Shown here: piece after piece, positions 1 to 7,717 of the stretch
Layout: every line of letters starts with the position of its first letter
Position numbering within the stretch: the first letter of the stretch is position 1
From: Pelagibius litoralis
GTDB taxonomy: Bacteria > Pseudomonadota > Alphaproteobacteria > Kiloniellales > Kiloniellaceae
Reading direction: 5' to 3'
Length of the DNA: 64,000 nt
NCBI RefSeq assembly: GCF_011683915.1
Contig: NZ_JAAQPH010000004.1
Location: forward strand, 1-64,000
Translations under genes and position numbers: made by a program
Notes under the pieces: model-generated
Seen by the model: the letters and a program-made list of their open reading frames with translations, nothing else
Databases searched by the model: none
Told to the model about the DNA's origin: nothing

Positions 1-169
1 CGATCTTCGAATAGAGACGCTCGAACTCCGGCGAGAGGACTTCCAACGCCTCGTCCACGATCGCCCGGATCGCCCGCAAGGGATGATCGCCCGGTACCCG
101 CGCTTCGCAGCTCACATACGAAAATAGTGCTCCGCTCTCCCGATCCTCGCCCCGCATCGCGCCCTCCAT
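1..169 (-). CDS. IS5-type transposase, N-terminal fragment (cut by window edge)
   Basis: Reading leftward from the ATG at 169 (a second in-frame ATG lies at 157) gives about 56 residues that run off the window. The translation contains the stretch 'FSYVSCEARVPGDHPLRAIR' followed by an 'LSPEFERLYSKI' segment. This is the characteristic start of IS5-group (IS4/IS5 DDE) transposases, upstream of the catalytic domain. Only the N-terminus is visible, so intactness and terminal inverted repeats cannot be judged. The element lies about 180 bp from the 3' end of a tRNA gene, with a dispersed palindromic repeat in between. Family recognition is by sequence memory. Confidence 0.7.
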   Translation of the reverse strand, partial: MEGAMRGEDRESGALFSYVSCEARVPGDHPLRAIRAIVDEALEVLSPEFERLYSKI

Positions 170-237
170 GATCGCAAACCAAACGCCATAGAGAATCACG
201 ACCAAAAGACTTCGGCGAGCCCTTTTTCAGCAGCCTG

Positions 238-318
238 CTAACTGTTTGATGGCGGTCGGATTCACATGTTTTGGCGCAACCACGAAGTGGTTCCGTCAAA
301 ACATGATCCGATCTAGAT
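238..318. repeat. Dispersed palindromic repeat, family A, copy 1
   Basis: An 81-bp segment recurs at 5368-5448 with 4 mismatches in the same orientation. Its core is an imperfect dyad: a left arm starting TCGGATTCACATGTTTTGG and a right arm ending TCAAAACATGATCCGA, meeting around CCAC-gaa-GTGG. It would fold into a long hairpin. It sits between the transposase fragment and the tRNA gene and shows no coding signal. It looks like a REP-type intergenic element; function is unknown. Confidence 0.8.
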
Positions 319-346
319 GCGGGAATCGAATCGGGGAGGAAAAGGT

Positions 347-422
<76 letters not shown>

Positions 423-701
423 TCACCCTGGGCGCCACCATCCGGCAAAGCGGGGTGGCATGGGAACCGCCTGAAAGCCCGGGCAAAGCCCGAAATCTCC
501 CGCAGGCGGGCGGATAATGTGGATAAGGCCCATTTCTGTCAAGCAAAGCCTGAGCCCGTTCCCGGCAGGTATTGCAATGCCTTGTCCCCGCAACACCTTG
601 CCCCACAACTCCTTGTCTGCGGGCAAAGCCGGCGATAGGGTAGCGCCGACTGGTTTCCTAATCCTTTCCGTCATGTTGTAAGAGGTTGCAAGCAAGGGCC
701 G

Positions 702-1007
702 ATGATCATTCTGGATCCCCTGATTCGCATCGTCATTGTTGCGCTCGATATCTACGTCTGGGCGGTGATTATCTCCGCGATCCTGACTTGGCTGGTTCAT
801 TTCGGTGTGCTGAACACCAGCAACCAGATCGTCAGCATGATCGGAGAGTTTCTTTGGCGGATTACCGAACCGGCCATCCGCCCGATTCGCCGTTTTATGC
901 CGAACCTCGGCGGCATCGACATCTCGCCGATCATCCTGATCCTGGTGATCTATTTCGCTCAGATGGTGCTGGGGAATATCCTGGTGGCCCTCCACACTGG
1001 CCTCTGA
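702..1007 (+). CDS. YggT family membrane protein
   Basis: A 101-residue protein with two hydrophobic segments (about residues 5-30 and 75-97) separated by a loop containing 'EPAIRPIRRFMP', the YggT family signature. Family members are small inner-membrane proteins, often encoded beside YggS or DUF167 (YggU) genes, as here. In bacteria they have been linked to envelope or osmotic stress and division-associated functions, but no reaction is known. The start ATG at 702 follows a purine-rich AGCAAGGG. The next gene (DUF167) begins at or before its stop codon, so the two are probably co-transcribed. Confidence 0.9.
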   Translation: MIILDPLIRIVIVALDIYVWAVIISAILTWLVHFGVLNTSNQIVSMIGEFLWRITEPAIRPIRRFMPNLGGIDISPIILILVIYFAQMVLGNILVALHTGL

Positions 1008-1333
1008 GCCCGGGCCCTTTCGCACCTCTTCTGACGGCCTTCTGGTCGACCTGCGCCAGCCGCGACCGGGTGGAAGGCCTTGGCGAACTCGACGACGGCG
1101 CCACGGTTTTGAAGGTGCGGGTGAGCGCGCCGCCGGAGAACGGCAAGGCCAACGCAGCGATGATAAAGCTGCTCGCCAGGACCTGGCGGTTGCCGAAGTC
1201 CTCTCTCAGTCTGGTCGCGGGCCAGACCAACCGGCGCAAAACCCTGCTGATTGCCGGCGATGCCGCGGCGCTGGGCCGCGATCTGGCATCCTGGGCGGCG
1301 GCGCGCTCCCGGGGGAGTGACCCAGGGGAGTGA
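1004..1333 (+). CDS. DUF167 (YggU) family protein, N-terminus apparently frameshifted
   Basis: From about 1057 the frame ending at the TGA at 1331-1333 encodes a convincing DUF167 domain: 'ASRDRVEG', then '[20 protein letters not shown]', then '[10 protein letters not shown]'. The upstream part of this frame is unrelated. The expected N-terminal residues ('[15 protein letters not shown]') are instead in the +1 frame at about 1012-1056. The join falls at CTGCGCCAGC, where a few residues of a normal DUF167 protein seem to be missing, as from a short deletion between CG-rich repeats. No ATG/GTG/TTG start is obvious in either frame. It follows yggT directly, the normal neighbourhood. It is either a broken gene or a sequence error, and the exact start is undetermined. 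Confidence 0.65.
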   Translation: MSPGPFAPLLTAFWSTCASRDRVEGLGELDDGATVLKVRVSAPPENGKANAAMIKLLARTWRLPKSSLSLVAGQTNRRKTLLIAGDAAALGRDLASWAAARSRGSDPGE

Positions 1334-1491
1334 GCCGGGCCGCGGTTGGTCTGGCTCTGTCCCTGGCTCTGTCGTCGTCGGTTCTGTGGCTCTGGACGGC
1401 GGAATTGGACGGGTCTAGAAAGCCAAGCGCGGATCAACTATCCGCCGGCCACCTCGGCCATCACACGCCTTCGGGACAGGGAGTTTCAGCT

Positions 1492-2412
1492 TTGAGCGAT
1501 ACAGCAGTTTCCGCAACGCGCATCGACGGTAAGGTTTTTGCCCAGACCCTCCGCGGCCGGGTCGGCGCGGCGGTCGGGCGTCTGAAGGCCGAGCAGGGCC
1601 TGACCCCCGGCCTGGCCGTGGTGCTGGTGGGCGAAGATCCGGCCAGCCAGGTCTACGTCCGTTCGAAAGGCAAGCAGACGCTGGAGGCGGGGATGAACTC
1701 CTTCGAACACCGCCTGCCCGATACCGCCAGTCAGGCGGAACTGTTGGCCAAGGTCGCCGAACTGAATGCCGATCCCGCGGTCCACGGCATTCTGGTGCAA
1801 CTGCCGCTGCCCGGGCAGATCGATACCCAGACGGTGATCGCCGCCATCGATCCGGACAAGGACGTCGATGGCTTTCACGTGATCAACGCCGGCCGCCTGA
1901 TGACCGGCGCTTCGGGGGCCTCGGCGCCATCGGTACCCTGCACGCCGCTCGGCTGTCTGATGCTGCTGAAGGATCGCCTGGGCGATCTCAGCGGTCTCAA
2001 CGCCGTGGTGGTCGGCCGTTCCAACATCGTCGGCAAGCCCATGGCCCAGCTGCTGCTGGCGGAAAGCTGTACCGTCACCATTGCCCATAGCCGCACCCGC
2101 GACCTGCCGGCGGTCTGCCGCGGCGCCGACATCCTGGTGGCTGCTGTCGGGCGGCCGGAGATGGTCCGCGGCGACTGGGTAAAGCCCGGCGCGACCGTGA
2201 TCGACGTCGGCATCAACCGCATCGATGCCGGGGACGGCAAGACCCGCCTGGTGGGCGACGTCGCCTTCGACGAGGCGGCGGCCGTTGCCGGGGCGATCAC
2301 CCCGGTGCCCGGCGGCGTCGGCCCGATGACCATTGCGGTGCTGCTGGCCAACACCGTGACCGCCGCCTGCCGGCAGAACGGCTTGGCGGTGCCCGATCTC
2401 AGTGCCGGCTAA
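1492..2412 (+). CDS. folD: Bifunctional methylenetetrahydrofolate dehydrogenase/methenyltetrahydrofolate cyclohydrolase FolD
   Basis: FolD interconverts 5,10-methylene-, methenyl- and 10-formyl-tetrahydrofolate in cytosolic one-carbon metabolism. The protein is 306 residues, close to the usual 280-300. Visible landmarks are the 'YVRSKGKQ' region with the catalytic lysine, 'GILVQLPLP', 'DVDGFH', the NADP-binding '[15 protein letters not shown]' and the C-terminal 'PGGVGPMT'. I chose the TTG at 1492 because it follows an AGGGAG ribosome-binding sequence and gives a family-length N-terminus. A longer frame reaching back to 1330 adds a low-complexity leader built on repeated CTGGCTCTG units. The stop overlaps the end of the convergent DUF3253 gene by 4 nt. 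Confidence 0.95.
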   Translation: MSDTAVSATRIDGKVFAQTLRGRVGAAVGRLKAEQGLTPGLAVVLVGEDPASQVYVRSKGKQTLEAGMNSFEHRLPDTASQAELLAKVAELNADPAVHGILVQLPLPGQIDTQTVIAAIDPDKDVDGFHVINAGRLMTGASGASAPSVPCTPLGCLMLLKDRLGDLSGLNAVVVGRSNIVGKPMAQLLLAESCTVTIAHSRTRDLPAVCRGADILVAAVGRPEMVRGDWVKPGATVIDVGINRIDAGDGKTRLVGDVAFDEAAAVAGAITPVPGGVGPMTIAVLLANTVTAACRQNGLAVPDLSAG

Positions 2413-2747
2413 GCCGGCTTTTTCTCCGGCAGGGCGAGGCGGATCAGGCCCTTGATGGGCGCATTGGGGTCTTGCGCCTGGCCGCGGCGCAGGATGACGA
2501 TCTGCCCGGCCCGCGCCAGATAGAGCGCCTGCTGGCGTACCGCGTTCATGTATTTGCGCCAGACATCCGGCGGATCGCTTTTTTTGCGCCGCGGCTCGGC
2601 GAAAGCCTGGGCGACCTGGTCGGGGGACAGACTCTGTCCCGGACCGGCGGCGGCCAGGAGATCCAGAATATGGCGGGCGACGGGGTCCAGGGATGCCGAT
2701 TCCGATGGCTTTTCCGCGTCGTCCTGGCGGTTTGCTGTGCTGTTCAT
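2409..2747 (-). CDS. DUF3253 domain-containing protein
   Basis: A 112-residue soluble protein with a winged-helix-like pattern: '[20 protein letters not shown]' leads into 'VAQAF', then '[20 protein letters not shown]' and a final '[10 protein letters not shown]'. This matches DUF3253, a conserved family of unknown function in proteobacteria. The N-terminal 20 residues are charged and probably disordered. It runs convergently to folD, overlapping by 4 nt, so it is not part of that operon. No biochemical role can be assigned. Confidence 0.8.
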   Translation of the reverse strand: MNSTANRQDDAEKPSESASLDPVARHILDLLAAAGPGQSLSPDQVAQAFAEPRRKKSDPPDVWRKYMNAVRQQALYLARAGQIVILRRGQAQDPNAPIKGLIRLALPEKKPA

Positions 2748-2848
2748 CGGCGCTGCTTAGCATGGGCGTCGGGCCAGGTCCCGCGCTTTTGTGCAGGCGG
2801 CCTCCGAGAAAACTGGACGCTTGAGTCCGCCTTCCCCATATTCACCTG

Positions 2849-3550
2849 ATGATCGGAACCCTGAACGCTCTGGTTGCCGCCACGTTCCTGTTTGTGGGGG
2901 GACATTTCCTGCTGTCCAGCGCCGCGCTGCGGGCCCGTCTGGTTGCCCGACTCGGCGACGGCCTGTTTCGCGCGCTCTATGCCGCGGTCATGCTGGCCTC
3001 CTTCCTTTGGATGATCTTTGCCTACGGCGCCGCACCGGTTGAGGTGCTTTGGGTGGCCCCTGCGGCGGTTTACTGGGTGCCGCTGCTGGTGATGCCCATC
3101 GCCGCCATCCTGATCGTCGCCAGCCTGACGAGTCCCAACCCTACCATGGCCGGCGGCGAGCGCCTGCTGGTGGACGCAACGGGCTCGCCCGCTGCCGGGA
3201 TCACGTCGATCACCCGCCATCCCTTTCTTTGGGGCACCGGCCTCTGGGCGCTGGCCCACCTGACGGTGAACGGCGATGTCGCCTCGGTCGTCCTGATGGG
3301 CGGTGTGGCGGTCCTCAGCTTTGCCGGCATGGCCCATATCGACCGGCGCAAGGAAGCGGCCCTGGGCGCTGCCTGGGGGCCGATGAAGCTGACCACCAGC
3401 CGCCTGCCTTTTGCGGCCATTCTCAGCGGCCGCTGCAAGCTGGACTGGCGCGGTATCGGCTGGTGGCGACCCCTGCTGGGCCTTGTCCTCTATCTGGTGC
3501 TGCTGATGTTTCACGTCAGCCTCTTCGGGGTCTCGCCGCTGCCGCTGTGA
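2849..3550 (+). CDS. nnrU: NnrU family membrane protein
   Basis: A 233-residue integral membrane protein with about six hydrophobic segments. It carries the NnrU/isoprenylcysteine-methyltransferase-like signature 'ITRHPFLWGTGLWALAHL' at about residues 113-130, with 'NGDVASVVLMGG' and 'HIDRRKEAALG' following. NnrU is named from denitrifying rhodobacteria, where it is needed for nitrite and nitric oxide respiration; related proteins also occur in carotenoid and other loci, so the exact substrate is open. The start ATG at 2849 gives a short cytosolic N-terminus before the first helix. The alternative oxidase gene follows 138 bp downstream on the same strand. Confidence 0.85.
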   Translation: MIGTLNALVAATFLFVGGHFLLSSAALRARLVARLGDGLFRALYAAVMLASFLWMIFAYGAAPVEVLWVAPAAVYWVPLLVMPIAAILIVASLTSPNPTMAGGERLLVDATGSPAAGITSITRHPFLWGTGLWALAHLTVNGDVASVVLMGGVAVLSFAGMAHIDRRKEAALGAAWGPMKLTTSRLPFAAILSGRCKLDWRGIGWWRPLLGLVLYLVLLMFHVSLFGVSPLPL

Positions 3551-3580
3551 TGCTGCCGCTGTGACGCTGCTGCTGTGATG
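3539..3580. repeat. Three tandem 14-bp units across the nnrU stop codon
   Basis: Three consecutive copies of a CTGCCGCTGTGATG-like unit (variants ...GACG and CTGCTG...) run through and past the nnrU stop. The unit is not a multiple of 3, so slippage here would shift the 3' end. It contains TGA in every copy. Confidence 0.75.
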
Positions 3581-3688
3581 TTGGCGGTGGATGCGGCGGA
3601 ATGCCGCCCTTGGCCGCTATCCGGACTGTTCCCAAGTGATAGTCATAGGCCAAGAAGGCCGTCCGGCCTTCGCTTTGATGGGAATGGC

Positions 3689-4354
3689 ATGATGGATAAA
3701 ACACTGCATCTTCAGCATCACCACGGCCCCCGAGACCTCTCGGACCGCTTTGCGTTGGGCACCGTCAAGCTGTTGCGCGGCCTTATGGATCTGTTCTTTC
3801 GCAAACGCTATGGCCATCGCGCGGTGATGCTGGAAACCGTTGCTGCCGTGCCCGGCATGGTCGGCGGTGCCCTGCAGCACCTGAAAGCCCTGCGCCGGAT
3901 AGAGGACGACATGGGCTGGATACGAACGCTGCTGGACGAGGCGGAGAACGAGCGCATGCACCTGATGACCTTCGTGCATGTCGCCCGGCCTTCGCGGCTG
4001 GAACGGCTGATGATCCTGGTCGCCCAGGGACTGTTTTATAACGCCTACTTCATCCTCTACCTGCTCTCGCCAAAGACGGCTCACCGGGTGGTCGGCTATC
4101 TGGAGGAGGAGGCGGTGGTGTCCTACAGCCGCTACCTCGGCGAGATCGATGCCGGCCGGCTGCCCAATGGCCCGGCGCCGCAGATCGCCATCGACTACTG
4201 GGGCCTCGCCGAAGACGCCGACCTGCGCTCGGTCGTGGAGGCAGTGCGGGCCGATGAGGCCGGCCACCGCGATGTAAACCATGAATTTGCCGACCAATTG
4301 GCCGGTCTGGCCCCGGCGCGCCCGGGGGCGGCGCCGTTTCGCGATGCCGCCTGA
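3689..4354 (+). CDS. aox: Alternative oxidase (ubiquinol:oxygen oxidoreductase, di-iron)
   Basis: The 221-residue protein has all the di-iron ligand motifs of alternative oxidases: LET (Glu49), NERMH (Glu88, His91), LEEEA (Glu140 region) and ADEAGHR (Glu190, His193). It also has the hydrophobic face '[17 protein letters not shown]'. Such enzymes are monotopic inner-membrane proteins that oxidise ubiquinol and reduce oxygen to water without proton pumping, insensitive to cyanide and nitric oxide. The upstream ATG of the MMDK pair was chosen. A longer frame back to 3575 has no homology-like content. A perfect AAGGCC-GTCC-GGCCTT hairpin (3655-3670) lies just upstream of the start. Prokaryotic AOX is uncommon but known in alphaproteobacteria. 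The neighbouring nnrU suggests a nitric-oxide context. Confidence 0.9.
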   Translation: MMDKTLHLQHHHGPRDLSDRFALGTVKLLRGLMDLFFRKRYGHRAVMLETVAAVPGMVGGALQHLKALRRIEDDMGWIRTLLDEAENERMHLMTFVHVARPSRLERLMILVAQGLFYNAYFILYLLSPKTAHRVVGYLEEEAVVSYSRYLGEIDAGRLPNGPAPQIAIDYWGLAEDADLRSVVEAVRADEAGHRDVNHEFADQLAGLAPARPGAAPFRDAA

Positions 4355-4434
4355 CCGCCGGGGCGCAGCCTGCAGGTCCTCAAAAGAGCAATTTCATACA
4401 ATGGCCGGGCGGCGGTTTGCGCTAAACTGGGGCC

Positions 4435-5307
4435 ATGGGGATCGATCAACAGACGGCCTACGCCCGCTCGGGCGCGCGGCCCCGGGACCAGGTCTGCTTC
4501 TGGCGGGAGCGGCGCTATGATGACCTGGAGTGCCTGAAAGCGCGCTTTTACCGGCACAGCTATGCCCCCCACACCCACGATACCTTCGCCATCGGAGTGA
4601 TCCTTGGCGGGGCGGAAGCCTTTCGCTACCGCGGGGCCCGTCATATTGCCCCGGCGGGCAGTGTCGTGGCGGTCAACCCGGACGAGCTGCATGACGGTGA
4701 GCCGGTGGGTGATGCCTATGCTTACCGCATGTTCTACCCGTCGGTCGCTGTGGTGCAGGAGATCGCCGACGAACAGACCGGCCGGGCCGCCGGCTTCCCG
4801 GCCTTCCGCGAGGCGGTCGTACGGGACCCTGAGCTGGCCGCCGGTTTCATCCATCTCCACACCCTACTGGAGTACGGCGCGCCAAAGCTGGCTGTCGACG
4901 AGGCTTTCACCACGGCCATGACCGCGGCGGTGGAGCGGCACAGCTATGCCGACCCCGACGGCCGCCGCCTGGGCCGTGAAAGCAAGGCGGTCGGGCGGGC
5001 GCGTCATCTGATTGATGATTTGTATATGCAAGACCTGACCCTATCCGACCTGGCGGCGGAGGCTGGGTTCAGCCGGTTCCACCTGCTGCGCGCCTTTCGC
5101 CGTGAAATCGGGATCACGCCGCACGCCTATCTGACCGGACGTCGCGTTGCCGCGGCCAAGGGCCTGCTGGCGGGGGGGCTGCCCCTCAGCGAGATCGCCG
5201 TCGACTGCGGGTTCTACGATCAGAGCCATTTCAGCCGCGCCTTCAAGGGCTGGGTCGGACTGACCCCCGGCCAGTACCGCCGCGGTACCCGCTGGCCCGC
5301 CGCCTAG
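4435..5307 (+). CDS. AraC family transcriptional regulator
   Basis: A 290-residue regulator. Residues about 30-165 form a cupin-like AraC ligand-binding domain ('YAPHTHDTFAIGVI', 'GSVVAVNPDELHDG'). Residues about 190-285 form the double helix-turn-helix, with 'LSDLAAEAGFSRFHLLRAFR' and 'EIAVDCGFYDQSHFSRAFK'. AraC proteins with this domain order often sit beside azlC-azlD amino-acid exporter genes. Here azlCD lie 1 kb downstream, separated by a minus-strand PAS gene, so a regulatory link is plausible but not shown. The ATG at 4435 begins immediately after GGGGCC. The stop codon merges with a 64-bp dyad at 5306-5369 that could act as a terminator. Confidence 0.9.
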   Translation: MGIDQQTAYARSGARPRDQVCFWRERRYDDLECLKARFYRHSYAPHTHDTFAIGVILGGAEAFRYRGARHIAPAGSVVAVNPDELHDGEPVGDAYAYRMFYPSVAVVQEIADEQTGRAAGFPAFREAVVRDPELAAGFIHLHTLLEYGAPKLAVDEAFTTAMTAAVERHSYADPDGRRLGRESKAVGRARHLIDDLYMQDLTLSDLAAEAGFSRFHLLRAFRREIGITPHAYLTGRRVAAAKGLLAGGLPLSEIAVDCGFYDQSHFSRAFKGWVGLTPGQYRRGTRWPAA

Positions 5308-5369
5308 AGCAGATCCCGGTCGGATGGAATCTCGCCGAAGGCGATTCATCGACCGAGTGAATCTGCTCT
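5306..5369. repeat. 64-bp imperfect inverted repeat after the AraC gene
   Basis: The arms TAGAGCAGAT...CGCC and GGCG...ATCTGCTCTA pair with small gaps around a GAA loop. It begins inside the AraC stop codon and is immediately followed by repeat family A copy 2. Its position fits a transcription end or a mobile intergenic palindrome. No U-tract follows, so intrinsic termination is uncertain. Confidence 0.7.
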
Positions 5370-5448
5370 AACTGTTTGATGTCGATCGGATTCACATGTT
5401 TTGGCGCAACCACAAAGTGGTTCCGTCAAAACATGATCCGATCTGGAT
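5368..5448. repeat. Dispersed palindromic repeat, family A, copy 2
   Basis: This differs from the copy at 238-318 at 4 of 81 positions. It keeps the same dyad, with arms meeting at CCAC-AAA-GTGG. One mismatch turns the loop region GAA into AAA, so the folded form is preserved. It sits between the AraC gene and the convergent PAS gene. Confidence 0.8.
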
Positions 5449-5500
5449 CTTTTTTCGACCTGCGTCGAGGCGGTTCCAGCCGTCCAAGCCGAAAACGGAC

Positions 5501-6079
5501 CTAAACCGCTACGACACCGTTGTGCAGGGGCACGTTGCAGACCAGGAAGCGCTCGATCTCTCCTTTTCTGCCCAGCGGCAGGATCAGGCGGTTCCAGTGG
5601 CTGACGGTAATTGACGGCGGTGCTTCATGCACCGTGAAGAGGGGGCGCCGCAGGATGATGACGGCCCGGTAGCAGGCGGCAAAGAACAGCTGGATGGCAT
5701 TGACGGTTGCGATGTCCCGGACGGTCTTGCCGGTCATGTCAAAGCCGGCGATGCTGGCGATCTTGCTGCCGTAGAGGCTGTAGCGGAAGCCGGAGGGCTG
5801 TTCGATCACGTCGACCAGCATCAGGTAGCCGAGCGCCGGCAGCAGGGCCTCCGGCTCCACCTTTACCTGGTTCGGGATATCGCGAACCTTCGGCAAGGCC
5901 TGCCAGTAACGCAGAACCAGTTTTTGCCTGTCGGTGGGAAGGTCCGCCTCGGCCGGGTCCAGGACCAGCTTCAGACCGTTGATTTCGATGTCCAGACAGG
6001 CTGCCGCATCAAGGCGGTCGCCCTCTGTCAGATACTTGGCGATCTGATCGGCGGTGGATTGAACAGAAGCATTCTCCAT
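5501..6079 (-). CDS. PAS domain-containing protein (PAS_5-like)
   Basis: A 192-residue soluble protein. The central region (about residues 60-185) resembles the alphaproteobacterial PAS_5 family: 'LVLRYWQALPKVRDIPNQ', 'LMLVDVIEQPSGFRYSLYGS', 'MTGKTVRDI' and a C-terminal 'RLILPLGRKGEIERFLVC'. These proteins carry a lone PAS fold with no kinase or cyclase output, so it may be a sensor partner or an adaptor. The ligand is unknown. It is transcribed opposite to its neighbours. The AT-rich 240 bp upstream, shared with azlC, presumably holds divergent promoters. Confidence 0.8.
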   Translation of the reverse strand: MENASVQSTADQIAKYLTEGDRLDAAACLDIEINGLKLVLDPAEADLPTDRQKLVLRYWQALPKVRDIPNQVKVEPEALLPALGYLMLVDVIEQPSGFRYSLYGSKIASIAGFDMTGKTVRDIATVNAIQLFFAACYRAVIILRRPLFTVHEAPPSITVSHWNRLILPLGRKGEIERFLVCNVPLHNGVVAV

Positions 6080-6319
6080 AATCGAATTAACTAGTCTCTT
6101 CCGGTAAAGATCAAGTAAAGCTAGAAAAAGTAAGGCGGTTTCCTTGTACTAACGCGTGCATTTACAGCCTTCGGCCCCGTTTCAAGGGTGCTCGCGACGT
6201 TTGGCGAAGATCTTTTCCGAAAGCAATTTTATGCAATACGGAGTCTCGGGTTTTCGACAGCTTGGACGCGGTATGGCTGGGACCATGACGGCACCGGCCT
6301 TTTCGGATGAAAGCGGTTC

Positions 6320-7060
6320 ATGAGCAAGGAAACGATGGCGGTGCGACCCGGCGGCCCGCTGGGCGGCGACTTTTCAGCGGGTACTCTCAGGATTCTGCCG
6401 CTGCTGGTGGCGGTGGTGGTCTACGGCTTGCTGTTCGGCACCCTGGCGGCGCAAAAGGGCCTGTCACCGCTGGAGACCGCCCTGATGAGCGCGATAGTCT
6501 TCGCCGGCGCCTCCCAGTTCGTGGCGGTGGAGATCTGGACCTCGCCGCCGGCGGTCGTCCTGCTGGGGGCCACCGCCCTCATGGTCAATCTGCGCCATGT
6601 GCTGATGGGGGCGGCGCTGGCGCCCTTTCTCAAGGGCTGGTCGCGCGGCCAGGTCTATGGCGGGCTGTTCTTCATGGCCGACGAGAACTGGGCCTTTGCC
6701 CTCCAACGGTCCGCAAAGACCCCGCTGACGCCGGGCTACTATTTCGGTCTCGCGCTGCCGCTCTACGCCGGCTGGATCGCCTGCACCACCCTGGGCGCGA
6801 TCTTCGGCGGCTTCCTGCAGGATCCGGCGCGCTACGGCCTCGACTTCGCCTTCACCGCGGTTTTTCTGACGCTGTTGACCGGCCTTTGGAAGGGCCGTCG
6901 CAGCTTCCTGCCCTGGGGGGCTGCCGCCCTGGCGGCGGTGGCCGGCCATCTGTTTCTGCCCGGCGTCTGGTACATTGCTTTGGGCGGCCTGGCCGGCGCC
7001 CTGGTCGGGGCGCTGGCAACGCCGTTGCCAAAGCCACAGGAGCAAGCCGATGCAGCTTGA
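6320..7060 (+). CDS. azlC: AzlC family branched-chain amino acid exporter, large subunit
   Basis: A 246-residue membrane protein with about seven hydrophobic segments and the AzlC signature: 'SAIVFAGASQFVAVEIW' near residues 54-70, 'NLRHVLMGAALAPFL' and 'ADENWAFAL'. With AzlD it forms a two-subunit exporter of branched-chain or other amino acids in the inner membrane. The ATG at 6320 follows AAAGCGG. The stop overlaps the azlD start by 11 nt, which indicates translational coupling. Exporters of this family are commonly controlled by an AraC or Lrp protein; the AraC gene at 4435-5307 is the nearest candidate. Confidence 0.9.
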   Translation: MSKETMAVRPGGPLGGDFSAGTLRILPLLVAVVVYGLLFGTLAAQKGLSPLETALMSAIVFAGASQFVAVEIWTSPPAVVLLGATALMVNLRHVLMGAALAPFLKGWSRGQVYGGLFFMADENWAFALQRSAKTPLTPGYYFGLALPLYAGWIACTTLGAIFGGFLQDPARYGLDFAFTAVFLTLLTGLWKGRRSFLPWGAAALAAVAGHLFLPGVWYIALGGLAGALVGALATPLPKPQEQADAA

Positions 7061-7352
7061 TCCCCTGGTCTTCACCGCCATCGCCGCTATGGCCGTCGCC
7101 ACCTACGCGACCCGGTTCTTCGGTTATTGGCTGGTGCGCCGTACCACGGTCAGCGGACGCCTCGCCGGGGCGCTGGAGGCGGTACCCGGCGCCGTCCTGA
7201 CCGCGATCATCGCCCCCATGGCCTTTGCCACCGGCGTAGCGGAAAGCGGCGCAGCCTTGCTGACGGTCTTGCTGGCCTCGCGCCTGTCGCTGATCCCGGC
7301 GGTGGCCGGCGGCTGCCTGGCGGTGGTCGGCCTGCGGCTGCTTCTTGGCTAG
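7050..7352 (+). CDS. azlD: AzlD domain protein, small exporter subunit
   Basis: A 100-residue protein with three to four membrane helices and the AzlD pattern: 'AVATYATRFFGYWLVRR' near the N-terminus, then 'AVPGAVLTAIIAPMAF' and a final 'LAVVGLRLLL'. It partners AzlC in amino-acid export. The ATG at 7050 lies inside the azlC 3' end behind CAGGAGCAAGCCG, a good ribosome-binding sequence. A longer frame starting at 6975 merely reads the azlC 3' end in another frame. Confidence 0.9.
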   Translation: MQLDPLVFTAIAAMAVATYATRFFGYWLVRRTTVSGRLAGALEAVPGAVLTAIIAPMAFATGVAESGAALLTVLLASRLSLIPAVAGGCLAVVGLRLLLG

Positions 7353-7457
7353 AATCCGATCAGGAGGAACGAGGCGACAACAGCCTGCCGCCATGTTAGA
7401 TTCCGGTCTCTAAACCCTTCTCATTCCATCGCTATTGATCTTGATCTGGGGGCAACC

Positions 7458-7664
7458 ATGGCAACCAATGCTGAAATCGCTGCGCGCCTTTTGCGCGACG
7501 CGGCGGGCTTCTTCCGCTCGGTGGGGGAGCAGAATGCGCCCCTGAAGGAGCACATGGACAACAACGCCCAGGCCTTCGAGGTGATGGCCGAGCGGGTCGA
7601 GGCCGACCCTCTGGGTGAAGCGTCCTTCGGACAGGCCGCGCCGGACGAGTCCGCCGAGAGTTAG
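7458..7664 (+). CDS. Small conserved hypothetical protein (68 aa)
   Basis: A short soluble, helix-rich acidic protein beginning 'MATNAEIAARLLRDAAGFFR' and containing 'VGEQNAPLKEHMDNNAQAFE'. I recall similar 60-75 residue proteins in Rhodospirillales-type genomes but no named domain. A GGGGG tract 5-9 nt before the ATG supports translation. It is isolated: 105 bp after azlD and convergent with argG. No function is proposed. Confidence 0.7.
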   Translation: MATNAEIAARLLRDAAGFFRSVGEQNAPLKEHMDNNAQAFEVMAERVEADPLGEASFGQAAPDESAES

Positions 7665-7700
7665 CGCGCTTTCGACTGACGTCGAAACGGGCCGCTGCCG
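7665..7700. repeat. Short dyad resembling the edge of repeat family B
   Basis: TTTCGACTGACGTCGAAA is a near-perfect dyad lying just after the 68-aa gene and before the end of argG. The same TTTCGACTGACGTCG sequence flanks the family B repeat copies near 28390 and 63075. It may therefore be a partial copy or a shared protein-binding site. Confidence 0.5.
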
Positions 7701-7717
7701 TCCGAACCGGAAAAATC

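Noticed and set aside
1486-2763. 425-codon minus-strand frame opposite folD
   Set aside because: Antisense to a clear FolD coding sequence; Arg/Gly/Pro-rich shadow of GC-rich codons.
6307-7200. 297-codon plus-strand frame over azlC
   Set aside because: Out-of-phase Arg/Gly-rich reading; azlC and azlD explain the DNA.
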